From: Cymbomonas tetramitiformis
Taxonomy: Eukaryota > Chlorophyta > Pyramimonadophyceae > Pyramimonadales > Pyramimonadaceae
Reading direction: 5' to 3'
Length of the DNA stretch: 64,000 nt
NCBI GenBank assembly: GCA_001247695.2
Contig: LGRX02035173.1
Coordinates: forward strand, 26,130-90,129
Numbering within the stretch: position 1 is the stretch's first letter; every line of letters starts with the position of its first letter. Under the pieces are notes generated by a model. That model was given only the letters and a program-made list of their open reading frames with translations, was not told where the DNA came from and made no database searches. Below, piece after piece: positions 41,505-52,479 of this stretch. The translations under genes and the position numbers were made by a program.

Positions 41505-41524
41505 NNNNNNNNNNNNNNNNNNNN
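41505..41524. other. Assembly gap of 20 N
   Basis: Twenty N lie inside the minisatellite, right after one of the interspersed blocks. The true length of the array here is unknown. Confidence 1.
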
Positions 41525-43369
41525 CCTCCGATACGCATTCAGGACCTTCGATTACCATTCAGGACCTCCGATTACCATTCAGGACCTTCGATAAGCATCT
41601 AGGACCTTCGATAAGCATTCAGGACCTCCGATTACACTTCAGGACCTCCGATTACAACTCAGGACCTTCGATAAGCATTCGGGACCTCCCATTGCAATTC
41701 AGAAGATTCCATTAATGCATCCCGCAAAGAATGGATCTACCCCAACCCCAAGGTATGCACACAATTTAAGTTCCACATGCCTCGAGGGACAAACAAGGGC
41801 GCAGGGAGGGAGGGGGGTGAGGGGGGTCTGGCTATTACGCACCCATCAAAGGTTCCCGTAATAGTCTCAGAGGACCATGTGGGGGGAGGGGGAGGGGGTC
41901 GAGGACCCGTAGAAGGTTTAGAGGGACCCGCAAGGGGCTCGGAGGGACCTAATGGGAGCCGGAGGGACCCTGACTGAGGGGTGTCAGAGGGATCCAGGTT
42001 TGGTGGCAGTCGTCACCCCGGCTGAATCCATCTTGCTCAGCATTACAACTCAGCTTTGATCCGATGACAATTTAGGACCTCCGATTACAATTCGGGACCT
42101 TCGATAAGCATTCAGGACCTCCGATTAGCATTCAGGACCTTAGATTACCATTCAAGACCTCCGATAAGCATTCAAAATCTTCGATAAGCATTCAGGACCT
42201 CCGATAAGAATTCAGGACATCCGATCACAATTCGGAACCTCCGATAAGCATTCAGGACCATCCTCCGCTTACAATTCAGGACCTCCGATTACAACTCAGG
42301 ACCATCGATAAGCATTCAGGACCTCCCATTGCAATTCAGAAGATTCCAATAATGCATCCCGCAAAGAATGGATCTACCCCATTGCAACCCCAAGGAATGC
42401 ACACAATTCAAGTTCCACATGCCTCGAGGGACAAACAAGGGCCAGGGGGATCCGCATATTAGGGATCCATCAAAGGGGTTCTTTCGTAATAGTCTCGAGG
42501 AACCATAGGGGCCGAGGGACCCGTCGGGGTTCTGTAGGACCCGCAGGGGTGTGGCTCGGAGGGACCCTGACTGAGGGGTGTCAGAGGGATCCAGGTTTGG
42601 AGGCGGTCATCCCGGCTGAATCCATCTTGCACGGCTTTGGTCCGATTACAATTCGGGACCTCCGATTAGAATTCAGGACCTTCGATTACCATTCAGGACC
42701 TTCGATACGCATTCAGGACCTTCGAGAAGCATTCAGGACCTCCGATTACCATTCAGGACCTTCGAGAAGCACTCAGGACCACCGATCACAGTTCGGGACC
42801 TCCGATTACAATTCAGGACCTGCGATTAGAATTCAGGACCTACGATAAGCAATCAGGACCTCCGATTACAACTCAGGACCTTCGATAAGCATTCAGGACC
42901 TTCGATACGCATTCAGGACCTTCGATAAGCATTCAGGACCTCCGACTACCATTCAGGACCTCCGATTACAATTCAGGACCTCCGATTACCATTCAGGACC
43001 TCCGATTACAATTCAGAAAATTACATGAATGCATCCCGCAAAGAATGGATCTACCCCAACCCCAAGGAATGCACACAATTTAAGATCCACATGCCTCGAG
43101 GGACAAACTAAGGCGCAAGGAGGGAGTGAGGGGGACCGATAGTGGGACCCATCAAAGGGGTCTAGAGGGGTCTCAGAGGGACCCATGGGGGGTGAGGGAC
43201 CTCCAATAAGCATTCAGGACCTCCGATAAGCATTCAGGACCTCCGATTACAAATCAGGACCTCTGATAAGCATTCAGGACCTTCGATTACAGATCGGAAC
43301 CTCCGATTACAATTCAGGACGAGCGATTACCGTTCAGGACCATCGATTACAATTCAGGACCTCCGATTG

Positions 43370-44449
43370 GAGCTGACCGTGCGTCGGAGGCACGAGCTAC
43401 AGAATGGTGGGCAGCGCGAGAGCGCATGGCGGCTGCGGAGCGGGCGGTGGCGACTGATATGAGAGTGGTCCCCCAACGACTGTATCCGACACCGCCGATG
43501 GAACCGACTCCCCACATCGACACTTCTCCTGAGGAGGGTGTGGGAAACCACCAGCCGCATCATCGTCGCCGTGCTTCGGGTCCGGAGACTCTTGGGAGAA
43601 CCTTGCCAATACACACGGAGCCTCAAGACGTGGTGACAGAGGACCTCTCTCAAGCTCACGCGTCTCAACCTGGGAGCACTACATCCGGCTCCGGCTATGA
43701 GTCTGCAGCGGGTACTCAGCATAGTCGCAGACGACGAGAACGGCGTCTCAAGTTGGAGAAGCATCGAAGGAAGGAGCTGTAGACGGACCAGGAGGTGTTG
43801 CAGCGGGTGGTGCGCGCTGAGACCGCTCGGTTCCTTGCGGAGACCGAGGCGGGGAACTTGCGCGATCGGATGGCTCAGCTGGAGGCTGCTACAGCGGAGG
43901 GCGAGGTGGCCGAGGAACGGCGTCTGGCAAGAAGACGCCGGGCAAGCCTGGACACCCCTGTGGTGTCCGGGTCTGGTGGGGGCCAGCCGCAGCATGCAGC
44001 GGGAGCGGCTGAGCATGCAACACGGCCGGCTGAGCATGCAACCCAGCATGCAACACGGCCGGCTGAGCATGCAACACGCCTTGCTGAGCATGCAACCCGC
44101 CCGGCTGAGCATGCAACACGCCTCGCCCAGCATGCAACTCGACCGGCTGAGCATGCAACGGGCCCGTCTCAGCATGCAACACGCCTCGACCAGCATGCAA
44201 CACGCCTGGTACCGCATGCAACCAGTGGGTTCCAGCATGCAACCAGCGCCTTCCAGCATGCAACCAGCGGGGGACAGCTTGCCTTGGGCTGGAAGGATGG
44301 GAAGTCGTTCGTCGCCGATGAAGAATCGCAAAGCCGGAGTAGCGACTATAAGGACACGTAGGACGACCCTGGTGACGACCCTGGAGATGACCCTGATGGT
44401 GACCCGGCTGGGGGGCCGGGACCGTCGACGTCAACTACACGGCTGTTAG
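43370..44449 (+). pseudogene. Unrecognised ORF embedded in the minisatellite, with TAG and 21-bp repeats
   Basis: One plus-strand frame reads RASEARATEWWAARERMAAA, an Arg/Ser-rich part ending RRRERRLKLEKHRRKEL, TAG (43780-43782), then VLQRVVRAETARFLAETEAG, NLRDRMAQLEAATAEGEVAE, a coiled coil, and a long Ala/His/Thr repeat, to TAG at 44359-44361. After that the frame stays open with a GDDPGDDPDGDPAGG tail. It resembles a gag-like or structural protein with coiled coil and low-complexity tail. GC content is clearly higher than that of the surrounding array. No family is recognised. Confidence 0.35.
43990..44285 (+). repeat. 21-bp repeat inside the embedded ORF
   Basis: Variants of gctgagcatgcaacacggc occur about 13 times. 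In the ORF frame it codes for EHATRPA repeats. Because 21 is a multiple of three, other frames on both strands also stay open, giving Met-Gln- and Cys-Met-Leu-rich shadows. Confidence 0.8.
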
Positions 44450-45907
44450 GACCTTCGATTACAATTCGGGACCTCCGATTACAATTCAGGACCTCCGATT
44501 ACAATTCAGGACGAGCGATTACCGTTCAGCACCTCCGATTACCATTCATGACCTCCGATTACAATTCAGGACCTTCGATAAGCATTCAGGACCTCCAATA
44601 AGAATTCGGGACCTCCGATTACAATTCAGGACCTTCGATAAGCATTCAGGACCTCCGATTACAATTCAGGACCTTCGATAAGCATTCGGGACCTCCAATA
44701 AGCATTCGGGACCTCCGATTACCATTCAGGACCTCCGATTACAATCCGGGACCTTCGATAAGCATTAGGACCTCCGATTACGATTAGGGACCTTCGATAA
44801 GCATTAGGACACGCTCGCTCCGATTACACTTCAGGACGTTTGATTACCATTCGGGACCTCCGGTTACAATCCGGACCTTCGATGAGCGACCGGGACCTCC
44901 GGGCCACAATTAGGACCGCCGATTACCATTGAGGACCTCCCGAATTACAATTCGGGACCTCCGATAAGCACTTTCGGGACCTCCGATTACCATTTAGGAC
45001 CTTCGATAAACATTCAGGACCTCCGATTACGATTCGGAACCTTTGATTACGATTCAGGACCTCCGATAAGCATTCGGGACCTTCGATTACGATTCGGGGA
45101 CCTCCGATAAGCATTAGGACCTCCGATTACAAATCGGGACCTCCGATAAGCATTCAGGACCTCCATTTACAATTCAGGACCTTCGATTACAATCCGGGGA
45201 CCTCCGATTACAATTTAGGACCTCCGATTACCATTCAGGATCTCCGATAAGCATTCATGACCTCCGATTACAATTCGGGACCTTCGATAAGCATTCGGGA
45301 CCTCCGATAAACTTTCAGGACCTCCGATTCCGATTACCATTCAGGACCTCCGATTGCAATTCGGAAGATTCCATTAAAGCATCCTGCAAAGAATGGATCT
45401 ACCCCAACCCCAAGGAATGCACACAGTTTAATTTCCACATGCCTCGTGGGACAAACAAGGGCGCATAGGGGGGTGAGGGGGACCGATAGTGGGATCCATC
45501 AAAAAGGTCTAGAGGGGTCTCGCAGGACCGCCGGGGAGCGTTAGAGGACCTCCGATAAACCTTCAGGACCTCCGATTACAATTCAGGACCCTCCGATTAC
45601 AATTCGTGACCTCCGATTACGATTCAGACCTCCGATTACGATTCAGGACCTTCTCGATAAGCTTTCAGACCTCCGAATACAAATCAGGTAAGCATTACGC
45701 ACCTTTGATTACAATTCAGGACCTTCGATTACAATTCGGGACCTCCGATTACAATTCAGGACGAGCGATTACCGTTCAGCACCTCAGATTACCATTCACG
45801 ACCTCCGATTACAATTAAAGACCTTCGATAAGCATTGGACCTCCAATAAGCATTCAGGACCTCCGATTACAATTCAGGACCTTCGATAAGTATTCAGGAC
45901 CTCCGAT

Positions 45908-47319
45908 GGATAAATCTATCATGATGCAACTTAAGTGGGATTATAAGTTCCATATAATCATATTGTCTACGTATGCTGAAGGCATAACTGCCACATATGG
46001 TCACAATAGGTCGCAGCTTCTATAACATTGTGGCTTCTGAGTCAAAAGCTGATAGCCGATGACTTTTGCCAATAAATTGCCGACCTTATAATAATCAGGC
46101 CGTGGAAACATGTACCCAAGAGGTTTTCGTCGATCGGTCGTATATAATCAGGGCTGCATCCCAAGAACTGCAGGGCTGCATCCCAAAAACTGCAGGGCAG
46201 CATCCCGAGAACTGCAGGGTTATATCCCTGACATTCTTTTACCCTGCATCAAATTGATATGACAGGAGCAGGAATTGATCCTTCCTTGATAAGGTGTAGT
46301 GAGCCTTGTATAAATCATACCCTTACACAGATACGCATATGCGGGTACCAATATCTGTGAAAAACTGCTAATGCTACCTTTGCCAAGACCGTGGTTTGTC
46401 ATCGGATTCTGTGGCCAGTCATCCGAAGCTACCGGAGACATCGACTGAGGTAGACGGAGTTGTGATCCTAAGTTATGCCTGACACACATAACTAAAATAA
46501 AATTCACATTAGTACGTGACGAATCCACCCTATGAAATGTTCGTCAAAGCGTGCGTACTGGACAAAAATATTAAGGAGTTGAGCAGACCGGTTGAGGATT
46601 ATAAGTCCAATTCCGTTAAGCAGGGCCACTCCGTTTGCATTTGACAATTTTGCTGGGTACATACCTTGGGTACATGGACCTTTAGGCACACTTATGGATG
46701 GTGTAAAAGGTCAATTCAAAATTTGGAGACCCATGCATGTTGAAAAGTTCACGAGCTACGCTATCTGGAGTGTCATGTGAAAAATTGCATCCGACTTCAT
46801 TTTCACCGAGCAAAATGGCTTCAAAGTTAAGCAACGTTTCTTGATCACGAACGAAACATGTGGAAATAATTATTCAGCAAGAGGCATGGTCGCCATAGTG
46901 GCGCAGTGCGCGGTCGTCCATGTCCCATCTTGAATATACGTGTCAAATGTTATATTTCTATCCTCGACGATGACTTGAGGTCAAAGTGCGGTGTTATGAG
47001 TGTCAATATGGTGCATGCTATGTCGAAAATTCTTGGGTACGGGGGGATGTACCCAAGAACGCTTGGGTACATCGTAATGTACCGCAGGGTACTGGCCATC
47101 AATAATAAAACACCTAATAAGTTATTTTATTATCTCATCTTAGTCTTCGTGTGTATCTGCGAGTGTCCGACTGTTTTTGGAGTCCAACCTGGATATATAT
47201 TACATACATATTTCAGGTTCTCCATCAGGTTATGGGACCCTTGCACGCTTATTCTTACCTCGTCGGTTGATTCGTTGACAAGATCGCTTCGCGCCCTGCG
47301 ATTCTATCCGACATTTCCC
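45908..47319. other. AT-rich spacer with short repeats, no gene
   Basis: No recognisable protein. A 22-bp repeat is at 46152-46228, and a group of cttgggtac/gtacccaag words with a hairpin is at 47030-47090. Confidence 0.35.
46152..46228 (+). repeat. 22-bp tandem repeat, about 3.5 copies
   Basis: Variants of gggctgcatcccaagaactg with ca after it, decaying at the last copy (gggttatatccc). Confidence 0.7.
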
Positions 47320-47485
47320 TAGTACCGACATTTCCCGACATTTTAGACCGACATTTCCGACAACGGTTGTCTTCCTTCTAGCGCCAACCTTCCGACATTT
47401 ACTTCCGACATTACCTTCCGACATTAACTCCCGACACTTACTTCCGACATTTACTTGCGACATTTTATACCGACATTTACGCCCT
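47320..47485 (+). repeat. Short irregular repeat of ttccgacattta
   Basis: About ten occurrences of cgacattt or cgacatta with spacing of 12-20 bases. It is AT-rich on one side and shows no coding sense. Confidence 0.7.
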
Positions 47486-47539
47486 CGACACTCCGGCCAG
47501 CAGCCAAGGAAAGGTATCGAAAGTTTCAAGCCGTATTGA

Positions 47540-47710
47540 TAGTTTTTCGATATCCAAGATTTGATATCGATCGATAACAATAGGTGCAACTGTGATATCA
47601 ATCAATGCAATAGGTGCAGTCGCAATATCGATCGATAACAATAGGTGCAACTACGATATCAATCGATAACAATAGGTGGCACTGCAATATCAATCGATAA
47701 CAAAATTAAC
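47540..47710 (+). repeat. Repeat of gatcgataacaataggtgca, 4-5 copies
   Basis: The word cgataacaataggtgcaac or close variants occurs at 47572, 47632, 47666 and 47694, with shorter forms to 48360. The inverse complement appears at 38830-38930. Confidence 0.7.
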
Positions 47711-47866
47711 AATAATAGGTACACACCCAACTGCACATATTGATATATTAATATGTGCAGCGAGCGGGGTTCAGGTTGCTCGTCCACTAATTGCACTAAT
47801 AAGACACACGTGAGCAAGGTGAGGGCAAAAATAATTTGAACGACAACTAATAAAAATTACACAGTG

Positions 47867-48030
47867 TTCATGCACACCATATACGCATGCTCTATTGTAC
47901 CCTCTGACAAGTTCTTCCGCAGGTCGGAGTGCATGCGACCGACTTTAGAGAAAACACGTTCAACACCAGCAGTGGATGCTGGGACAGGAGGGCTAATAAG
48001 AGCACCCCTGGTTGCTGCGTGCGAGCACGT
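47867..48030 (-). pseudogene. hAT transposase C-terminal dimerisation fragment
   Basis: Minus-strand reading: ALISPPVPASTAGVERVFSK then VGRMHSDLRKNLSEGTIEHA, YMVCMNTV, TAA (47867-47869). This matches the hAT C-terminal pattern (P-A-S/T-S/T-A-x-V/S-E-R-x-F-S ... R-x-x-L-x-x-x-x-x-E). Upstream sequence on this strand does not continue with the catalytic domain, so only the tail remains. A non-autonomous hAT element lies at 52480-53601. Confidence 0.7.
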
Positions 48031-49639
48031 TTAGGACCATGACGACCCATGTTGTACCGCAAAAGATACAATGAAGAAATGTGCTATGAAATTATCAGTA
48101 TGTATCCGGGTTGCCTCTGATCTGAGGATGAATTTTACCACATCTGACCTCACATAAGGGGCGGTGATTGCATTGAGTGGGACCGGGTCCCGGGTGCCTG
48201 CACACGCCTAAATCATGGTAACCAATGTGAGTGCAGTAAACCGCAGTTCATCAAGTATCAATATATCGATATCTTCAATACTGACGAATCACAATCTAGC
48301 ATATTTTTGAATTTATTGATCGATAACAATAGGTGCTCTTGAGTTATCAATCGATTTCAATATGTCCATCCTTTGAATCAATCAATACCGAATAGGAGCC
48401 GGCCAGTATGCAGTATCAATCAATATTCAATATTTCGATATCTTTGATTTTGGTACACTAATACCTTACATTTAAGGAAATGCTAGGTTCAGGAACCAGC
48501 CAGCTTTTGGGCATTGTCCACAATATTTAACATACACCACTCCATATTTAAGAACGTTATGAAAATAAGATAATGGCTGGACCGACCCCAAATTCCTGTT
48601 TTCTTAAATATGCGGTATAACTGTATCAATCGATAACAATATTTCGATATATCGATACTATCGAAAATATCGAATATCGATACCGCTCCTTGCCAGCAGC
48701 ACCTTTGCTGCCGGAATATTGGCTTATCGCACGGCGTTTTTGACCTGACAGACGTTTTCCTCGTCAAATTCTGCCCCAATTAGACTTTTTCATCGCCTGA
48801 TTTGCTTAATTCTACGAAAAGTTCTCTTTTTCGTTTCATCGTTTGTGGACCCTATCCTTGGGTTTGCAGCTTTCTGCACTCAACGGTCAGCGGCCATGTC
48901 CACTGCGCGCCAGTGTGCGCGTATGGCCGGTGTGCGTTCAGCGTTGGCATCTCTTCGACTACATCTACAACATTCTGCTGAAATCTGTGTAGGCAGCCCT
49001 GACCGGGAGTCCCGGTGCAGGCCCCTATGACAGATTCCTAGGTAGCCAACACTGGACCTGTGCCTGATCCGTAAGCCCGTGCTGTGACACATCAAGGTGT
49101 CACAGGTAGCTAGGACGGAGACCGTTCCGACTCCGTGACCGTTCCGGGTATATCTAGCTTAGGGTTTATTTCTTATACGAGTTTATCTATATTGGTTCAC
49201 TGACTGTCTGATATCTTGAACCGGGATATTCCAGTAGGTCGTGGACCCATTCCACGCTATATTCCACAGCGAGTTTGGTCATGATTGGCTAAAGCAACCG
49301 CTTGGAGAGGTGGTGCGCGACGGCGCGTTTGGGGACTCACGGGAATTTTGAGATGAGCTGTTTGCGGTGAGCGTCTTTGAGCCGCAGCTATGGGGGTTCG
49401 ACCTGGACCGGGCCTAGTCGACGCAATGTTCATTTACGGTATTACGCTTGCCCTGATCCCGCTTGCTGCCGTTTTTTTGGGCTGGTGGCTCGAGCACCTT
49501 CGACCTCGACGACGTCTTCCAGTGCCCCTCGCTCGCATGGCTCTACCGCTCCTTCCGTAACTGTGGCGTCGCATCTTCCCCACGACGACATTACCTGAAC
49601 GCGCCCCGGCGTACCACCTCCCATCAGGCTTTCAGAGTT
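48031..49639. other. Mostly non-coding spacer
   Basis: Many tcaatcgata and tatcgata words to 48680. A GC-richer segment from 48840 with small ORFs but no domain. A small hairpin (tgtgacacatc...ggtgtcaca) is at 49082-49106. Confidence 0.35.
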
Positions 49640-50272
49640 ATGGGTGTTACCACCAGAGCAAAGAAGTCCCTCACGAGGGACAGCGACATTGATGCCTCGC
49701 TGAGGCTTATCGACGGGGTTCGGAACAGCCCGACGGTGCGGACACCGACTGTTCCGACCCCCAGCCCTGCTTCGAACGAGGACGCCGACGTGGCCATTAG
49801 GCGCTACTTGCAGGAGCAGGCGAGGTTGACCGACGAGATCTACAAGGCACGTCTGCATCGTGCCTGGGCCAAGAGCGTCCGCGAGGACGTTCTTGGTGAC
49901 AAGAAACACCATTTCCGCGGTACGGACGACGCTGGCCTTTTGTCCGACCTGGTGGTGCAGCTACGTACGGAGTTCGAGTCGGCTGGGCTGGAGCTGAAGT
50001 CCTTTGATCTCGACGACCCCCTTACCCCGGTTGTGAGCCGGGTGAATGGCCTTCTGTACGACGTGCTGGCTCTCGTGGTGGAGAAGCACATCAACGCGTA
50101 TGTCTGGCTCACGGGTACGGATGCTTCCTCTGACCGAGATGGCCGGCGGGCTTTGGTCGACATCATCAAGGGCTGCGTACCGGTGGCGCTGCGGGAGTCG
50201 CAGCAGGAGGAGCATGCGGCCTTACGTTACCCCGCAAACGTAGACCCGCAGCCGATTTTGGCGCGGGAGTAA
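49640..50272 (+). CDS. Retroelement gag-like protein, N-terminal part
   Basis: From ATG 49640 the frame gives 210 residues: GVTTRAKKSLTRDSDIDASL, ADVAIRRYLQEQARLTDEIY, KHHFRGTDDAGLLSDLVVQL, HINAYVWLTGTDASSDRDGR, RALVDIIKGCVPVALRESQQ. A helical, charged protein without zinc finger, with the flavour of LTR-retrotransposon gag N-terminal domains (I-x-G-x-x-P-x-x-L before the stop). The TAA at 50270-50272 is followed by more in-frame coding-like sequence. No pol is found downstream, so the element is truncated. Confidence 0.5.
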   Translation: MGVTTRAKKSLTRDSDIDASLRLIDGVRNSPTVRTPTVPTPSPASNEDADVAIRRYLQEQARLTDEIYKARLHRAWAKSVREDVLGDKKHHFRGTDDAGLLSDLVVQLRTEFESAGLELKSFDLDDPLTPVVSRVNGLLYDVLALVVEKHINAYVWLTGTDASSDRDGRRALVDIIKGCVPVALRESQQEEHAALRYPANVDPQPILARE

Positions 50273-50434
50273 CGTTTGGTGCGGGACAACAGGGCCTCCG
50301 ACTGGACACCTACGGAGGCTACGCGTAAGCTGAGCCTGTACACCAGGCTTGACCCGGCGTTCTACGCTGCTGCCTATTACCCTTCGGGTGGCTTAAGCCA
50401 CCCTAACAGCGATTTAGGGTGGCTTAAGCCACCT
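50273..50434 (+). pseudogene. Gag-like frame continued after TAA
   Basis: The same frame goes on as RLVRDNRASDWTPTEATRKL then SLYTRLDPAFYAAAYYPSGG and ends at a TAA in the second of two palindromes. This suggests the TAA is a point mutation in a longer gag. Confidence 0.4.
50387..50433. repeat. Two copies of the 16-bp palindrome ggtggcttaagccacc
   Basis: Perfect copies at 50387-50402 and 50418-50433, 31 bp apart. Each can fold on itself, and the two can pair with each other. Confidence 0.85.
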
Positions 50435-50539
50435 TAACGTTTTCAATTATTGCGGGAGCTATCGGTACCGGAAACTAGATTTTTTTAGCTCAAAATGACG
50501 GCGACAATGTCTTCTTTTAGACACTATACCCTACAAATT

Positions 50540-51530
50540 ATTGCCCCATTCATCCGTGTGGATTTGCATATGGACAGCGTATGGACATCGCAAGGACCCA
50601 TATGGACAACCGTATGGACGGTCTGGACAGATTTCTGGCGAAACCTTGATGCATATGTAAGAACCATACGGACGACGCGTAATTGTGGTGTCCATATGAA
50701 AATGTCCCATGGACACCGTGAGGATGTGGACAGATGAACACATGTCCACATGGTGTCCATACGCATGGACAGAGGCACTATCCAACCGCACGACAGCGCA
50801 GGGACACCGTATGGAAACCCGTATGGATAGCATATGGACGTCGTAACCGGACGTGCGGACAACGTATGGACTACCGTAAGGACAGCGTATGGATAGCGTA
50901 TGAACATCACAGTCGCACGTGCGGACACCGTATGTAATGCCGCAAGGACGGCATATGGACGGCGCATGGACATCGTAAACGTGCGTGCGGATGGCATATG
51001 GACTCCCATAAGGACAACGTATGGACGTCGCATGGACATCGTAACCGGACGTGCGGACAACGTATGGACCACCGTAAGGACAACGTATGGATAGCGCATG
51101 GACCTCATAATCGCACGTGCGGACACCGTATGTAATCCCGTAAGGACGGCATATGGACGACGCATGGACATCGTAAACGTGCGTGCGGACGGTATATGGA
51201 CTCCCATATGGACAACGTATGGACGACGCATGGACATCATAATCGCACGTACGGACATCGTATGGACCACCGTAAGGACAGCGTATGGATAGCGCATGGA
51301 CATTATAATCGCACGTGCGGACACCGTATGTAAATCCGTAAGGATGGCATATGGACGACGCATGGACATCGTAAACGTGCGTGCGGACGGCATATGTACT
51401 CCCATATGGACAACGTATGGACGACGCATGTACATCATAATCACACGTACGGACACCGTGTAGACTACCGTATGGACATCGTAAACGTGCGTGCGGACGG
51501 CATATGGACACCCATAAGGACGGTCAATAA
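50540..51530 (-). repeat. 66-bp tandem repeat with 198-bp higher-order period
   Basis: On the minus strand the array translates into 22-residue units with the core CPYGSPYTVRTHVYDVHASS. Three unit types (VRTHVYDV, TYGVRTCDY, GPYDVRT) follow each other in order, giving a 198-bp super-repeat. The DNA core is gtatggac with cgtgcggac. Because 66 is a multiple of 3, two minus frames stay open for 310 and 326 codons. I do not call a gene: both frames are equally open, and no independent coding signal is seen. Confidence 0.8.
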
Positions 51531-51730
51531 TAGATAGTCCACACGCATGGACATCGGTGTCCGTACGTGTGGATAGCTTGTGTTTATAGATATCAATGCG
51601 TATGGACGATGCAGTCCACGGTAACGGACATCGGTGTCCGTGCGCGTGGATAGCTTGTGATACACAAAATATTTACAAGGTACAGGGATACACAAAATAT
51701 TTACAAAATGTTTACAAAATGTTTTCTAGC

Positions 51731-52117
51731 CTAGCTTTTCGACTTCTTTGCTGGCTTTTCACCTTCTTCCTTTTTTCTGTCAACGTTTCTCTTCTTTGGA
51801 ATTTGGAATTTGGAATTGGGAGCGGAACCGCCCTTAACCTTCTCATCCTTCTTCCCATCCTTCTTGTCCTCCTTCTCCTCCTCAGAGGTGGTTTGCTCCT
51901 CGTCCTCGTCCTTCTTGTCGACGCCCTCGCCCCTCTCCTCATCCTCCACAGTCTCTCCGTCATTAGCAGCGGCGGGATCCTCGACAGCCTCAACAACAGC
52001 ATCATTAGCATCACCATCGGCCGCGTTCTCCTCTTCAACTTCCGATTCTTGTGCATCTTGCTTCTGACACCCCCGCACGTCCTGGAACCAGTGACGGCTC
52101 GTTCCTCTCGTATGGAA
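51731..52117 (-). CDS. Last exon of a four-exon minus-strand gene: acidic and Lys-rich tail
   Basis: The acceptor cacttgcag precedes FHTRGTSRHWFQDVRGCQKQ, then an acidic stretch (EDPAAANDGETVEDEERGEG), mixed charge (KKDEDEEQTTSEEEKEDKKD) and a basic end PKKRNVDRKKEEGEKPAKKS with nuclear-localisation character, ending at 51731. It shares phase 0 with exon 52244-52343. Function unknown; the tail suggests a nuclear protein. Confidence 0.5.
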   Translation of the reverse strand, partial: FHTRGTSRHWFQDVRGCQKQDAQESEVEEENAADGDANDAVVEAVEDPAAANDGETVEDEERGEGVDKKDEDEEQTTSEEEKEDKKDGKKDEKVKGGSAPNSKFQIPKKRNVDRKKEEGEKPAKKSKS

Positions 52118-52243
52118 CTGCAAGTGAATGCAACCTAAGTAAGTGCATTAAGAGCAACGACAACAATTGACAAGCTAAATGCCACTAGAACAATACAAGC
52201 AAACACACCGTGACGGGGGGTATCCACGGTCCCGTTCCGATAC

Positions 52244-52343
52244 CTCAGCAGGCTCCAACTTCAGGCCGGCCAGTTTTCTCGCTGTCAGCCTCTCGGGATA
52301 CAGCTTCTCCGTGTTGGCGTGCCTCAAGTAGGCCTTGTGTATC
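52244..52343 (-). CDS. Internal exon of the four-exon minus-strand gene
   Basis: A 100-nt exon between gtacgcag and gtatcgg, reading IHKAYLRHANTEKLYPERLT then ARKLAGLKLEPAE. It is a helical, basic segment. Its 5' phase (2) does not fit the donor seen at 53677 (phase 0), so another exon or a different donor probably lies between, perhaps disturbed by the hAT insertion. Confidence 0.45.
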
Positions 52344-52479
52344 CTGCGTACATAAACCACTTGTTAGACGGCGTCCTTACGTATGTACGTACACCGTCTT
52401 CCACCCGTATGGACGGCACAATAAATGGTGTCCACGCGTATGGACAGCGAAACAACACCACGCACACATGTACACATGG

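Larger units (their letters stand above)
41103..45907 (+). repeat. 20-bp minisatellite (ggacctccgattacaattca), about 4.8 kb
   Basis: A 20-bp unit of general form ggacctycgatwacmattcr runs with few indels over the whole interval, interrupted by non-repeat blocks at about 41346-41504, 41702-42050, 42335-42640, 43013-43200, 43370-44449 and 45365-45545. Two main variants alternate: gattacaattc and gataagcattc. Unit length is not a multiple of 3, so ORFs across it are incidental. Confidence 0.9.

Noticed and set aside
43354..44331. Minus-strand 325-codon ORF rich in Cys-Met-Leu
   Set aside because: It is the shadow of the 21-bp repeat in the plus-strand ORF and has no domain.
41103..45907. CRISPR-like direct repeats of 20 bp
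   Set aside because: Contiguous units without spacers; a minisatellite.
50524..51511. Two minus-strand ORFs of 310 and 326 codons as repeat-protein genes
   Set aside because: Both lie in the 66-bp array whose period is a multiple of three, so open frames are expected; neither frame looks preferred.
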